From assembly GCA_017562135.1 (NCBI GenBank), contig QEYB01001654.1:248001-312000 (forward strand): a DNA stretch of 64,000 nucleotides, read 5' to 3'. This DNA is from Dipylidium caninum (lineage: Eukaryota > Platyhelminthes > Cestoda > Cyclophyllidea > Dipylidiidae). Below the pieces are notes generated by a model that was not told where the DNA came from, made no database searches, and saw only the letters and a program-made list of their open reading frames with translations. Numbering within the stretch: the stretch's first letter is position 1; each line of letters begins with the position of its first letter. Positions 22,801 to 34,344 of the stretch are shown here, in pieces. Made by a program: the position numbers and the translations under genes.

Positions 22801-25646
22801 GTTCTATAACTGGTACAAAATTGGGATTAGGGATCTACTCCTTTTACAGCTTATCATATAGTTTGGTGGATGGTTAAAATAATACCCATTAAGGTTGCCC
22901 GTGATATTTGTACTTAGTTGACATACTTCGTAAACTCCTTTATATAGCCTTGATTTCATCTTTTTCGCCCGAGTTACCACATTTATCCTGTGCAGTCTGC
23001 TACTTCTTTATTTAACACGCTTAAATCTGGCCTGATTACTATACTGCCTTGCCAAGGGGGACGTGCTACTTGACGTTGAGACAGCTTATAACTCAATAAA
23101 TCCTTGTTCACCTCTCTGGGGGAGCACTTTCACATGAACTCGAGAATTGAGACCCCCTTCAAGCTGTCACAATTCTGTTTTTTGGTACCTTGACAACAAA
23201 CTTAGTTTGTTTAATGTCATGGTAACTGGTAGCTGTTGAAGCTTTTGTGTAGTTAGGTCCAACGTCCGGAGTAAACAGTGTTTCGGGAAGGATTTGCTTA
23301 AAATGCATATTTGTTAATCACTTACTATTTAGTGATGCTGTGTCTCCCTTATTCTGTTTAATCCCGGTTATTGTTGGAAATATGGTGGATTTGGCAATGC
23401 CGTCTACCATGACACATGATTGTCGTGAATAGACCCGTTTCTATTGACAACCCGTGCATATGACCGGAGCATGTGCTTTTTACGCGTACTTTCGACCCTA
23501 GATTCCTTCACCCAACGCAGTCGCGTGTTCACATTTGCAGACGATCCACCCACGGGACGTTAGTCATTTACCCAATCTGCCGGTAGCCGTTACGCGTCCA
23601 AATCTTGCACGTTGACTAATTTACCGCGCGCGAGAGCCAAGTTAAGGAGCGCGCGTAGTCTGTACGCCTTGGCACAGTAATCACGTAGACACAATCCCTC
23701 TATCCTTCTTTTCGCAGACTCCGCCAAGCACTGTAGTGGTCGCGTGCTCATTCACTGTTTTGCGGGCATTTCAAGGTCACCAACGTTGGCCATCGCCTAC
23801 CTCATGCATAACCAGCGCATCACCTTCGATGAGGCATACAAGTATGCTGCGTTTGAAGGCTATACGAATACTATTGGTTACTGCTCATTTTTAATCTTAA
23901 TATACATTTTTTCTTCTAATCAGTCGTGTGAAATCCATTCGGCCGAAAATCTCGCCCAATTTTAACTTTATTGGTCAGTTAACTGATTTTGAGCGGCGTC
24001 TCAACCTGACCTCGCCTTCGCAGCCATCCCTGCAACCCCAATTGTCACCACCGTTAATCACTGTACCTGCCTCTGTCCCTACTCGGCCAACCAGCTTATC
24101 CAGGCCGGTGAATGAAGCCGACACCAATACTGGTGGGTTTATTTTCTGTATACTTCAATAGAAGTTTCTCAACTTTTTGCTCATCGTATGGAACTTTGTA
24201 AATATCAGCAACTCTAATGCCGCCGAGATGCCGTTTTTAATGTAACATTCCTTGCCGGTACGTACTCGGTGTCCTTAATGTGATTTTCCGGTCGTTTCTA
24301 ACTCGATGCGGTCAATCCGACCATTCAGACAGAAAAATGGGCGCTTCATTTGGTAATCGTGCGGTATCCTACTGGCTTCTCGAACCGGATAATTCTATGA
24401 AATGTTTTATAACAATTCTGAAATTTCGATCCACTAGGAAGCAATAAACGGGAAAACTGTCCTGAATTTCCGCTTATCGAATGGACAGTTGAGAAATGTG
24501 TAAAAAATGTAGGAAGTGGCCGAGCAGTAAATGACCCAACTTGGTGTTTTACTTGGTATTTCGGCTCTAACTGATGTCGGAGAATTGTGATGCTTTTTCA
24601 AGACCTTTAGTGTCAATATTTGTTAAGAGTGGTTTCCGACCTCTAGTACTACGACCCTCACACTAGAAAAGGGTAATGCTACGATGTGAGGATCGCAAGC
24701 AGCTTTAAGCTATCTTGACTTTCATATTATAGACGTGGTTCCGAAAATCATTCACCACACACCGCCATCTACAGCCACCGTTTCTACGATGACAACGCCT
24801 ATCTCAACTATGGCAGGGCCGCCCCGTCCAGTTAGCCTTTCGCTTCGTCGGCCAACACTAAAGCCCCTAGTGGTGGGAGGTTCAAAGAAACGCGACCGAT
24901 CACAGTATCTTTCTCTCACATCCCCTCCATCAGATAGTTCTATGTTGGCTGCAGGGAACATCAACTTCACCTCAACAGTTGATGTTGCTACTTGCACCAC
25001 CTCCTCACTATCCACTTCAACTACTTTTGTGGGGCGACGCAAACGCAGTCGTTTTGGGCCTCTTCTTCCCTCTCCCTCTACTGCCATTGCTAGCTTGGAC
25101 CTCTCCTCTCCTCCAGAAGAGTGTCATTTGAAATCTGTCTCGCCGCCACCTCCACCTTCCCCACGTCCTCGTCGTCTCCAGCGTAGCAGTCCTATCTGCG
25201 TTGAAGAGACTCGACGTTTCTCCTTCTCTACATTTTCCGAGCTACAAATTGCCGGTGCTGCACTGGCCGCTGCTGCTGCCGCCGCCGCCGCTGCTGCCGC
25301 AGCTGAATCACCTTCGAGCGACATTGACGATGAAATTGAAATGGCAGCGTCCAACCCACCATCATTGGAAGTGCCGCCGGTCTACAAAGTCCCACCACTT
25401 CCACTCACAGGTGGATTATTGGCGAGAGCTGTCGACACCAACAGGCTACCGCAGAATCCTCTTGTCATTCCAGTCTTTCCTCCTCCAGCAACAGTCAGCA
25501 CACTCCCAGTTTTCCAATCTCCTAGTCCCTACTACTTAGTATACTGCCTCTTATCTAGTCAACGGGGTGGGATCCATCGCATTTGCCTAACTTGTTTCAG
25601 ACGGCCCGTTTGTGTATTGTTCATATTTGTTTGTGTGGCAATATAA
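19888..25646 (+). CDS. DUSP16: MAP kinase phosphatase, DUSP8/16 type
   Basis: Eight exons (19888-19950, 19982-20092, 20125-20308, 20539-20845, 21670-22220, 23718-23841, 23924-24132, 24733-25646) give 820 residues. An N-terminal rhodanese/CH2 domain (VAVLDIRSFREYHTSHI, KKIVIYDHCS, GGFLGFCVTYPQLC) carries the kinase-docking motif K51-R-R-L-L55. The dual-specificity domain follows after a serine-rich linker: PHLLIGCQADA, probable general acid Asp388 (IPIHDN), P-loop HCFAGISRS with Cys419 and Arg425, and RPKISPNFNFIGQL. This is the layout of stress-kinase (JNK/p38) phosphatases. The long tail is Ser/Pro-rich with a basic RRKRSR stretch and 13 consecutive alanines (695-707). The first two introns are only 31 and 32 nt. 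The last 35 codons look non-coding in composition, so a splice near 25539 (gtatac) or an earlier end is possible. Confidence 0.9.
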
Positions 25647-27935
25647 CCAATGCTATTTTATGTATGGATGTAATTTTTTCACTCTATTCCTTTTAGCTAA
25701 CACCTCTTACCCATGCCATCTGTTTAGGAGTAGGGGAATGAGTTGCTCTGATATACCATTTTTTCGGCAGCTTATATTTCCATGAAACCATCAGGTGGCT
25801 AATGTTCCTGACCTCTTTTGCGCCATACAGTTTTGATTGGTCAATAGGTAAAACGGATCTTATTTCTCTTTCATTGGTCTATCGGTGATGTTACAAAAGA
25901 TAATGCACTAGTTTTCCAATTTGGTGATTAGAATAATCACGGAGTGGGCTTCATTACCTCTCGTTTGACTTGTTTAAGCAGCGTGTAATAAATACCTTTA
26001 ACTTAAAAATGGCATTTTCCGTATATGAATTAGAGCCCTTCCCTATATATACAGTCGATCATCTGTCATATTTATTCGAGACTTTCAATTGTCGGTAGAG
26101 CCACCATTAGAATCGGAAAATTTGCTATATTTGGGAAACGGCGCCATTTGCGGCAATCTTCGCAACTTTGTTGCTTACTTCCCGTGGGTTTGACCGAATG
26201 CTGAGAGAATCAGTGTCCCATTAAAATAAGTGACGTGGTGGCCTAGTTTTTTTGCTCTCTACAATCAAACCATCTCTCCCATTGGCCTATTTCCGCAAGG
26301 CCGCGCAACAGATGACTAGGAAACGGGAAAGCACCTTTCCTAGGCTTTTTCCGAATATAGCGCACAAGGACGCATTCTCCTATTTACATTAGGCCTGTCA
26401 AATCAGCCGGTGGAAGCCTCGTTGCACAATGCAGTCGGACGGTTCATTTTGATTTTCTAAGCTGAATATTTATCCATAAACCCGGGCAAGTGGTATAAAA
26501 TTTTCCTTTCTCCTCCCTCTGAGTGATTTATACTTCAGGTCAATGAGGAGGAAAGAAGCATGAAGCGCACCAACTCTTACGGTAAATTTCCACTTTCAAA
26601 TGAGCACTTGTTAGCATACATTGTTTCATTCAATTGTTCAATCGCGAATACTTGAAGTCCGAATAAATTGAGCTACATTCTGGCGTGTGTTATTAATCCT
26701 GTTCACGCTTTCCTGTAATCAAAGCATCCAGCTCTATTTTGTTTCATGATTTTGACTAGCGACAGAATTTGCAACAGCGGCACTTGAGAAGCGCACTTTA
26801 TAGCGACCGATTATTGAAAAATGTATTTGACAGAATAAAGTAGTCAATAAAGGCCTTTGAAGGTCATATCAATGTCACTATCGGCAGTGATCCCAATATC
26901 GCCCTGAGGGAGACAATTTGTCCACAGCATCGCCTAGACTGTGATCACTTGCCGATTGATAGCTTGCTAAATTCAAACGAGCTCTGACGATTTGAGGAGC
27001 TGGGGGGGGGAGGGTGTGGAGTGAATTTAATTAAACGAAATTAACTCAGGTACATAAAAGTACTAACTTATGACGTGCAGAATTAGAACTTCCCGGCATT
27101 GAGGAGGTAGTATCCTCCGTCCTATTTACCGCTCCAGCTCAGAATATCGTATTACCGCCTAGAAGTATTTAGTAATACCACATGTCAATTGACATTTCAC
27201 TTTTGTTGCGTCGGAGAGTTAATAATAACGAGGCTTAAGTTTAAGCCATCTTTAGCTTACAGATTACACCTCCTTATAGTGTTGGATGCCCTGGTTTCCT
27301 TAACTACGATTAGAAAAAGGGAATTAAACGGTTAAACCATTGGCGTTAGTGGAAGTCATCTATGACCTCAATTATGCGTTTACGCAGCCTAGAAACTCAC
27401 TTAAGGTTACAAAAAAGACCACCTCTCATCGCTATAAGCCAAGAATTAGCATTATGGTAATGCACCATCGAACGGTTAAGATGAACTTTCTACTCTCTTT
27501 GATGATCACCTGTACACTTTCTACGGTTCGGGTAAATTCAGAAATACTCGACTGTTAAAACTATATTTGTCAAATGTCGCTGTATCAACTGTACAACACT
27601 AACAAAACAGTGAAGTAGATCAAGTCTGGGTGAAATGGAGCAGAAAATCGGAAATGGATCAAATTTTTAGCTTATTATGAAAGATTCGGTTGAAATGGGA
27701 AGGATAGTTGATGGGAGTAAGTTACCGAATAAATTAGGGTGCATTGAGGTCAGGTGGATTCGAAGTCAAAAGTGGCATAAAACATGGGAGGGCATCAAAA
27801 CATAGGTAGACCCTACTCCTTCGATAAAGGAGACGAAATGCGTCTACACAAAGAAGGTTATTATTTAGAAATTGTGGGCCGGTTTAGTCCTACACAAATG
27901 GCAGTGACGAAGAAAACGATAGGCGCTAGAGATTA
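25647..27935. other. Intergenic, no supported gene
   Basis: Likely includes the DUSP 3' UTR; AATAAA occurs near 25985-25991. There is a short G run near 27002-27010. I see no coding exon, and the open frame at 27340-27558 has no family likeness. Confidence 0.4.
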
Positions 27936-28299
27936 GGGTCCACATGCCCAAACATCAGCAACACCAACATGATTCAGATCTTCGTCACTCTGCCAACTTG
28001 TGTACTGCGAATACTCACACATTCCCCGACCTTCTTATCTGCTCGAACTTCCGTCTTTGCCACTCATGCGTCTCATGGATGGGGGCAACAAAGCACAGTA
28101 GTGGATTGCCGTCACTCTGTCAAGTGATAGGACTCCTGATTGGCACCAGCATCCCCGATTACAGTGAGTGGAAAACGACTTTCCTACCACTCACGTGGCA
28201 GACGTCTCAACTGACAGTCTCGTGGGACTTACCTAATTAACTACCTCCAGGAAGTTTATCTCGTCTGGTGGTTCAGTCAACTACACCCATCCACCTCGA
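27936..28299 (+). repeat. Dispersed repeat family 1, left-half copy
   Basis: This 364-bp stretch, beginning gggtccacatgcccaaacat, matches the reverse complement of 31712-32075 almost base for base, with scattered substitutions and a few single-base indels. It is the first half of the longer copy at 31366-32075, and similarity stops abruptly at cacctcga. Both copies have an open frame starting MPKHQQHQHDSDLRHSANL, but it diverges after about 50 codons, so coding is doubtful. Confidence 0.85.
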
Positions 28300-28575
28300 A
28301 CGGAACACTAACAAACTCCGCGTCACGGTAGCAGCGCTCGCCACCGACGCCTGACTCCTATTTGCCAATAGGACTTCTCAGTCCTCGTAACAGTCTACTG
28401 GCGCATCAGGTAACTTATGTGCTCAGTAACATTGTTATATGGCAATTGTGACATCCGAGCCCATAATACACTTACATAGCCCCCCCGACTTGCAGTTGAG
28501 GATAGAAGTAGTCTCCTTGACATTCCTCCCATCTACTATTGCCTAGGTCAATCGCTACCACCTGTGACCGCCCCA
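28300..28575. other. Unique segment between repeat copies
   Basis: Joins family 1 to family 2 in this copy and is absent from the other family 1/family 2 junction at 32075-32077. It contains a run of seven C near 28480. Nothing else is recognised. Confidence 0.35.
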
Positions 28576-28918
28576 ACACAACACAGCATAACACATCGTA
28601 AAGCATCGCGACACATCCCAACCAACCACCCAGCTAACTAGCCAACCACACTTCAGCCCGCCATTGAATACATTAACGTGGTGTACGGCGTGCGAGGAGC
28701 ATGAAACTACCATCCAATATGCAGGTTCCGTTGCGCGTCGTCAGTTGGTGGGTTCGAACATCACATTGTCAACCGCGGTGGCGAGTAACAGAACCTGTGT
28801 TAATGGTGGCAGGAGAGGAGTCTGTCCACACCGAAAATAAAGCTGGGAGATAGTTGGGGATGGGTGTGGCGAGGGTACTCGCGTTCAGCGTCTTGGTGGT
28901 GGAGCTTTGTCCACTCGG
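28576..28918 (+). repeat. Dispersed repeat family 2, copy 1
   Basis: 343 bp, from acacaacacagcataacaca to ccactcgg, nearly identical to 32077-32418 in the same orientation. The only differences I noticed are one inserted C (cagcccgcc versus cagccgcc) and one G/A change. It contains AATAAA near 28835 and a segment, cgtcagttggtgggttcgaac, that resembles tRNA A- and B-box sequence. It does not begin TG and end CA, so an LTR call is not secure. Candidates are a TRIM-type non-autonomous element or a SINE. Confidence 0.85.
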
Positions 28919-31365
28919 AGGGTTACCTTCTCACACACTCGTCACTTCACACGCACACATTCACACTCACTCGTTTTCTGCCCCAGTAATTAGCGGTCTG
29001 ATTTATGTCATTGCGTACTAACTGCAGTTTTCTGACTACTACGCGTCAGACGTCTTTGACGTGAATCATGCCGTTGACGCAACCTTGTCCTACAACTGCA
29101 CTAACTGCAGTTGCTCCTTTCCACTGCTATTGACTCACGTCTCTTCTACCTACCCTAAAGGTACGCATAATTCACGTCTGGCAAATGATTGGCCATTTGG
29201 CATTGCTGCTAAAATTTCGGCCGCCGACACCGTCGCCAGACAATCAACAGAGCCAAGTAAATGGGATGTTGATTGAAATCAAGGGAAGAATAAACAAACA
29301 GGCTATCTCAATCCTTACGCTTTGTGTCCCTCTAAGCCATACTCGTTACTAGTGACTTTATTCTAAGTATGCCATGCCTTCTTCCAGTAATCTTTAAGTT
29401 GAAAACCAATACCGACTACATTTTCACTGCAAGCTTTGGTCTACATTTTTCCAATCACCTGGCGAAAAGCACTGTTAAAATACCATGTTGTCATGGCAGT
29501 CGTAAAAAACGTGCATTTTATGATCTTGAAAGTCCTGTAATGAACTCCGTCAAGGAAACATGTCACTGAGCAAACGAGTCACCAACATAAGCCACCCTAA
29601 GTGGCGATACTTTTTGCGGGAGCTTTTATTTCTCTACGCGTTTCCTTGACCCCTGATGGCTCTGCATAACTCCTTGTTGGCCATTTTATTTGTAAATCAG
29701 TAATTATATTATTAACACACTAGGAAAAATACCTATGTTTTTCAATTTTTCCTCGCCTTGAATGAAAATTTCTATCTCAGTGTGGATACAATCTAGTTAA
29801 TATCCATGAACACAGCTTATTTTATTGTAAAGAAACTTGTGCATTTATTGCTTCGAGGATTTTAATCCTGCCGTTAACCCTATGTCTCTTCAATCATACC
29901 TTTTAATTTTGGATCCGAAATGTTGCGGATTTAACGAAAAACATGTCACCCTGATCTAACATAAGTTCCCATAGTCTAATATCATTCTCTGTCAGTTTGC
30001 ACGATATAAGCGAAGTCAAAGATATTGTTGATTTTGTTGGCCAAATGTTTGTAAGAGCTTTTTAGTGGAAATGAAGGATCGAAAAGGTTGATTTGTTCTC
30101 TGTGGAAGTTATTACGTTCTCCGATGCACCAGACTTTTGTAAAAGTTAATACCTTAATGGAGGTTCGAAACGCAAATTTTGGTTTGACATTGCGATTTGT
30201 TTAAAAAGACATGAAATTTTCTATTTCGGACGAGAGGAGTAACCGCAGTGTTGTACATTGTGACAATATGATAAGGTGTAAGTCGTTGAGCTCTCAGAAA
30301 AACATGAAAGAAGGGCTTCAATCCGCTTAATTTAAACGATGCCTGAGTCAAAAACCCTGGGCTCCTGATTGGTTGGAATCGCACCTCCCTAAATTCGGAC
30401 AATCCATTCCCCCAACTGCTGCTGATTTTAAACTAATGCAAATAAATGAACGTGCGAGGGACTAAAACTGGAATGTGTATACAGTTACTGGTTATCACCT
30501 CCCGATTATAAATGTCAAATTTTTGCAATCGGTTAAAGTTTTGGTGTTTCATCGGCTTTTGTGCATCGAGAAACCAACTTTAGATTCTAACTGAAGTGCG
30601 ATGAAATACGTATTTGCAAAAAGTTCACCATCTTCCTGTATTACACTCAACGGTTTTAACTTGTTTTAGATCATCAATGTTAACTTAGAAACCACTTTCT
30701 TGGCTGTCCTAGCGGACGGTGGACGTCAAATTACCCTTTAAGTTGTTGCCTAAAAAATATGCGAAGATGCTCGAACTAAGTAGGGAGGCAAAATTGCTCT
30801 CTGTAGAAGTTCGTCTAATGATCTATTTTTTTCTAATTTGCTTTGCCTAAGTTCGAAATGTTGACCAAAAACAAGCATGATTTTCTGGATTAACGGAGGA
30901 GGGAGGAGGAGAATAAATGAGGTTCGGATTAATGTTGGTAATTCAATTTAGAACAAACCAAAGTTTCACCATCATGCATTCATACTTTATGAATCCGAGG
31001 GATAGACGTTTAAAGCTAAATGGCAAAAAGATGCTGTTAGGAGCATTTAATAACACGCACTTGACCAAAAATTGATGCGAAAGTAGAGTGAGGAATGAGT
31101 TAATCGTGGTGTGATGCGCGGGTTTTCGTTTAAATGCGTTCAGAGCATCCATTAGAGACAGGAAAAAATTTAGATAGCAAGAAATTATGGTAGGAGATTT
31201 TAAAGAAGGAAAACGTAATGAAATGGCAGTTATGTCAAAACATGCAGTCTATTTTTCGTAATGTAATCGCCGCAAGTACTGAAAGTCTCTTCAGTCACAG
31301 AAACAACTGAGATCTAATTCAAGGTGGAAGGGGAGGTATTTATTTTTGGCAGCTTTGTATGAATC
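28919..31365. other. Intergenic, no supported gene
   Basis: Starts with a short CA-rich run (cacacactcgtcacttcacac). The rest is AT-rich unique-looking sequence with no coding exon I can support. Open frames at 29061-29276 and 29369-29569 have no recognisable family. Confidence 0.4.
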
Positions 31366-32075
31366 ACCAAGACATGCCTCACCATACTGTGACTCACAAT
31401 GCGGCCTCTTAGCGAATCAATTTGTCCATCTGGTGCACCTTCTTCCGTAACGTCATTCCACCCACAAGTCCTCCCATGTAAAAGTCATACAAGAAAGGCC
31501 CTTTAGGTCGCAAATGCAAATAATCAGACAAGACGGGAACGAAAGTTCACCGCCACGGAAATGGGGGCGGAAGTGGACGAGTGTGGGGGTTGGTGCCGGC
31601 AGCTGCGGCTTAGTAACTGAGTGATAGGACCTGAGGATGGGGCTAAGGGCAGAATGGGATGTGATGGGATGAGATGGGATGGGATGAGGTTGACACTGAT
31701 TGGCTGGACAATCGAGGTGGATGGGTGTAGTTGACTGAACCACCAGACGAGATAAACTTCCTGAATGTAGCTAATAGGTAAATGGCGCGAGACTGTCAGT
31801 TGAGATGTCTGCCACGTGAGTGTGGTAGGAAAGTGGTATTCTACTCACAGTAATCGTGGATGCTGGTGCCAATCAGGAGTCCTCTCACTTGACGGAGTGA
31901 CGGCAATCAGCTACTGTGCTTTGTTGCCCCATCCATGAGACGCATGAGTGGCAAAGACGGTGGTTCGAGCAGATAAGAAGGTCGGGGAATGTGTGAGTAT
32001 TCGCAGTACACAAGTTGGCAGAGTGACGAAGATCTGAATCATGTTGGTGTTGCTGATGTTTGGGCATGTGGACCC
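31366..32075 (-). repeat. Dispersed repeat family 1, longest copy
   Basis: The most complete copy, 710 bp, in inverted orientation. Its right part (31712-32075) matches 27936-28299 and its left part (31366-31707) matches 34001-34344, both as reverse complements. Read in its own direction it contains a small tandem motif of catcccatcccatctcatccc type. It abuts the second family 2 copy within two bases. No transposase or reverse transcriptase is encoded, so it would be non-autonomous. Confidence 0.85.
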
Positions 32076-32076
32076 G

Positions 32077-32418
32077 ACACAACACAGCATAACACATCGT
32101 AAAGCATCGCGACACATCCCAACCAACCACCCAGCTAACTAGCCAACCACACTTCAGCCGCCATTGAATACATTAACGTGGTGTACGGCGTGCGAGGAGC
32201 ATGAAACTACCATCCAATATGCAGGTTCCGTTGCGCGTCGTCAGTTGGTGAGTTCGAACATCACATTGTCAACCGCGGTGGCGAGTAACAGAACCTGTGT
32301 TAATGGTGGCAGGAGAGGAGTCTGTCCACACCGAAAATAAAGCTGGGAGATAGTTGGGGATGGGTGTGGCGAGGGTACTCGCGTTCAGCGTCTTGGTGGT
32401 GGAGCTTTGTCCACTCGG
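32077..32418 (+). repeat. Dispersed repeat family 2, copy 2
   Basis: 342 bp, near-identical to 28576-28918 in direct orientation; the close identity implies recent spread or gene conversion. It keeps the AATAAA and the tRNA-like box segment, here agttcgaac instead of ggttcgaac. It is followed by unrelated sequence (tttattacattctcag). Confidence 0.85.
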
Positions 32419-33255
32419 TTTATTACATTCTCAGACGCGCTGCCTCAATACACTCATTTAATTACTCACTGGTCCAAAATTGTGCAGTGTGATTTACAAT
32501 TTCAGTGAGCTTACTGACATTAACTTTGGTTTTACATTAGAATCTTGAGGACATTACTGTTTTTAAACCTGATATTACGTTTGCAGTAATTCCGTTTCCA
32601 TGGTGGACGAGTTATCATAACGAATTCATTAGGGTTACTCTAATTAAAGAAAATAACACTTCCCAGCAATATTTTCACAGTGATTTGTAGTAATTTTTGA
32701 CGATTAGATGAATATCAACCACAGAAGACAATGCTGGAAATTGTCCATTGTTAAACACCAACACGACACGAGTTTTAACTCCGTTAAATGTAGAGGTCTC
32801 TAACTGCTAAAGTTAGGTAAACATTGGAGGTGTACGATTATGGCAAGCATTTATTGCTTGCACATATGTGCAGTAGAGTTGGGAGGCAGTAATTGTATCG
32901 TTCACAAGAAAGTGCCCCATAATATCTCGTTGCCTACCTCCAGGCCAAGAAACTCTCTTCCTCATTCCACGTATGCGGTTTGGTTTTCATACTAAATTTG
33001 AAGTTCTCGCTCAAACATTTGCATATGACGTTTTGCCAAAATAGGCGATGAATTAAGCTTTGAGGCGATGATTTTCGCGAATCAGATGATGGTAGTTACG
33101 TGGCGTCAGACATTTGAGTCAGGGAGTGGGGACTCGACGACGGAATACTGTGATACTTAATGGCGTGTCGCCGTTTAGCCTCGCCTCGCCTCACTCCGAC
33201 AAATGATATTGGGGGAGACGCAGTTTCGGATTTGACTTGCGCCCGCAGACCGGGC
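32419..33255. other. Intergenic, no supported gene
   Basis: AT-rich unique-looking sequence that becomes GC-richer from about 33100. No exon or repeat recognised. Confidence 0.4.
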
Positions 33256-33288
33256 GTGTGTGTGTGTGTGTGTTTGTGTGTGTGTGGT
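33256..33288 (+). repeat. TG dinucleotide microsatellite
   Basis: A run of TG repeats interrupted once by TTTG. Such tracts mutate in length and may vary between isolates. Confidence 0.9.
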
Positions 33289-33419
33289 GAACCAAACCCT
33301 TCTCGGGTGCAAGACATCCGTGAGGACGGTGATATGACAATGTAGGTGCGCACCACGAAAACGGGGCGTTGGTTGGGTGCGCAGGAAGCGGATCGCCTCG
33401 GTAGTGGCCGTGTGGTGTT

Positions 33420-33960
33420 GGTGAGGCGGGGCGTGGGCAGTGGCGGGTAGTGGGTAGGATGGGAGAGAGGGAGGGAGAAGGGGAAGGGAAATGAGGGTCC
33501 ATATAATGGGAAGTTGAGAGGGCTGAGGAGGAGTGAGGTCGTTTGGTAAAGTCGTGTGGACATGGACGAAGCTGCGATGAGTGAGTGCAAAAGAGAGGAA
33601 GTGAGCGGAAGTGGGTGGTCGCCTTCTGGAGCAGGTGGGAATGTGAAAGGACGGGAGGACGATGTCGTCTACCAACGAGTGAAACGTTGTGAATAAGGTA
33701 GACGGTAGAGAAGGGGAGGGTGGGATCGGGAGAGAGGGGTGATGTGATGTGTGAGTGGTTATGTCGAATGAAAGAGAAATGGCAGTAGTGAATAAGTCGT
33801 AGATGGGTTAATTTGCGTGAAGGCGATGACTTTGTCAAATGAGTTAAAAGGTAGGAGAAGGAGGAGGGAAAGAAAAAAATAAGATGACCGAGAAGAAGTA
33901 GACGAAGAGTTGGACGAGGAAGAGGAGGAGGAGGGGGGGGAGGAGGGGGAGAGAAAGTGG
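33420..33960 (+). repeat. Purine-rich low-complexity tract
   Basis: The plus strand is dominated by G and A (gagagggagggagaaggggaa and similar, ending in agaggaggaggaggg). The complementary pyrimidine strand lacks stop codons over long distances, which creates open frames of up to 215 codons rich in Ser, Pro and His. I treat these as artefacts of composition. Confidence 0.75.
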
Positions 33961-34000
33961 GAAGAATAAGTAGCGCCTTTGACGGACCTCTTTAAATTGG

Positions 34001-34344
34001 CCAGCCAATCAGTGTCAACCTCATCCCATCCCATCTCATCCCATCACATCCCATTCTGCCCTTAGCCCCATCCTCAGGCCCTATCACTCAGTTACTAAGC
34101 CGCAGCTGCCGGCACCAACCTCCACACTCGTCCACTTCCGCCCCAATTTCCGTGGCGGTGAACTTTCGTTCCCGTCTCGTCTGATTATTTGCATTCGGGG
34201 TCTAAAGAGCCTTTCCTGTATGACTTTTACATGGGAGGACTTGTGGGCGGGAATGACGTTACAGAAGAAGGTGCACCAGATGGACAAATTGATTCGCTAA
34301 GAGGCCGCATTGTGAGTCACAGTATGGTGAGGCATGTCTTGGTG
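34001..34344 (+). repeat. Dispersed repeat family 1, right-half copy
   Basis: Matches the reverse complement of 31366-31707 with scattered differences, from ccagccaatcagtgtcaac to about gtcttggtga. This is the second half of the family 1 element; the first half is missing, and the purine-rich tract lies just to the left. Confidence 0.85.

Noticed and set aside
25124..25354. Minus-strand open frame with poly-Ala opposite the DUSP tail
   Set aside because: It is the antisense shadow of the alanine-coding GCN repeat; the plus-strand frame is continuous with a clear phosphatase.
27944..28240. Open frame MPKHQQHQHDSDL in repeat family 1 as a possible element protein
   Set aside because: The other copy (minus strand near 32070) diverges in frame after about 50 codons, and no known domain is present. 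More likely non-coding repeat sequence.
28735..28765. A functional tRNA gene in repeat family 2
   Set aside because: The A-box-like and B-box-like motifs are adjacent, leaving no room for an anticodon arm, and no cloverleaf can be drawn.
28576..32418. A complete LTR retrotransposon bounded by the two family 2 copies
   Set aside because: No gag, protease, reverse transcriptase or integrase motif lies between them, and the ends are not TG...CA. Reported only as repeats.
33096..33838. Overlapping minus-strand open frames of 164, 166 and 215 codons
   Set aside because: They are three frames of the same pyrimidine-rich strand, rich in Ser, Pro, His and Thr, with no domain. The lack of stops follows from base composition.
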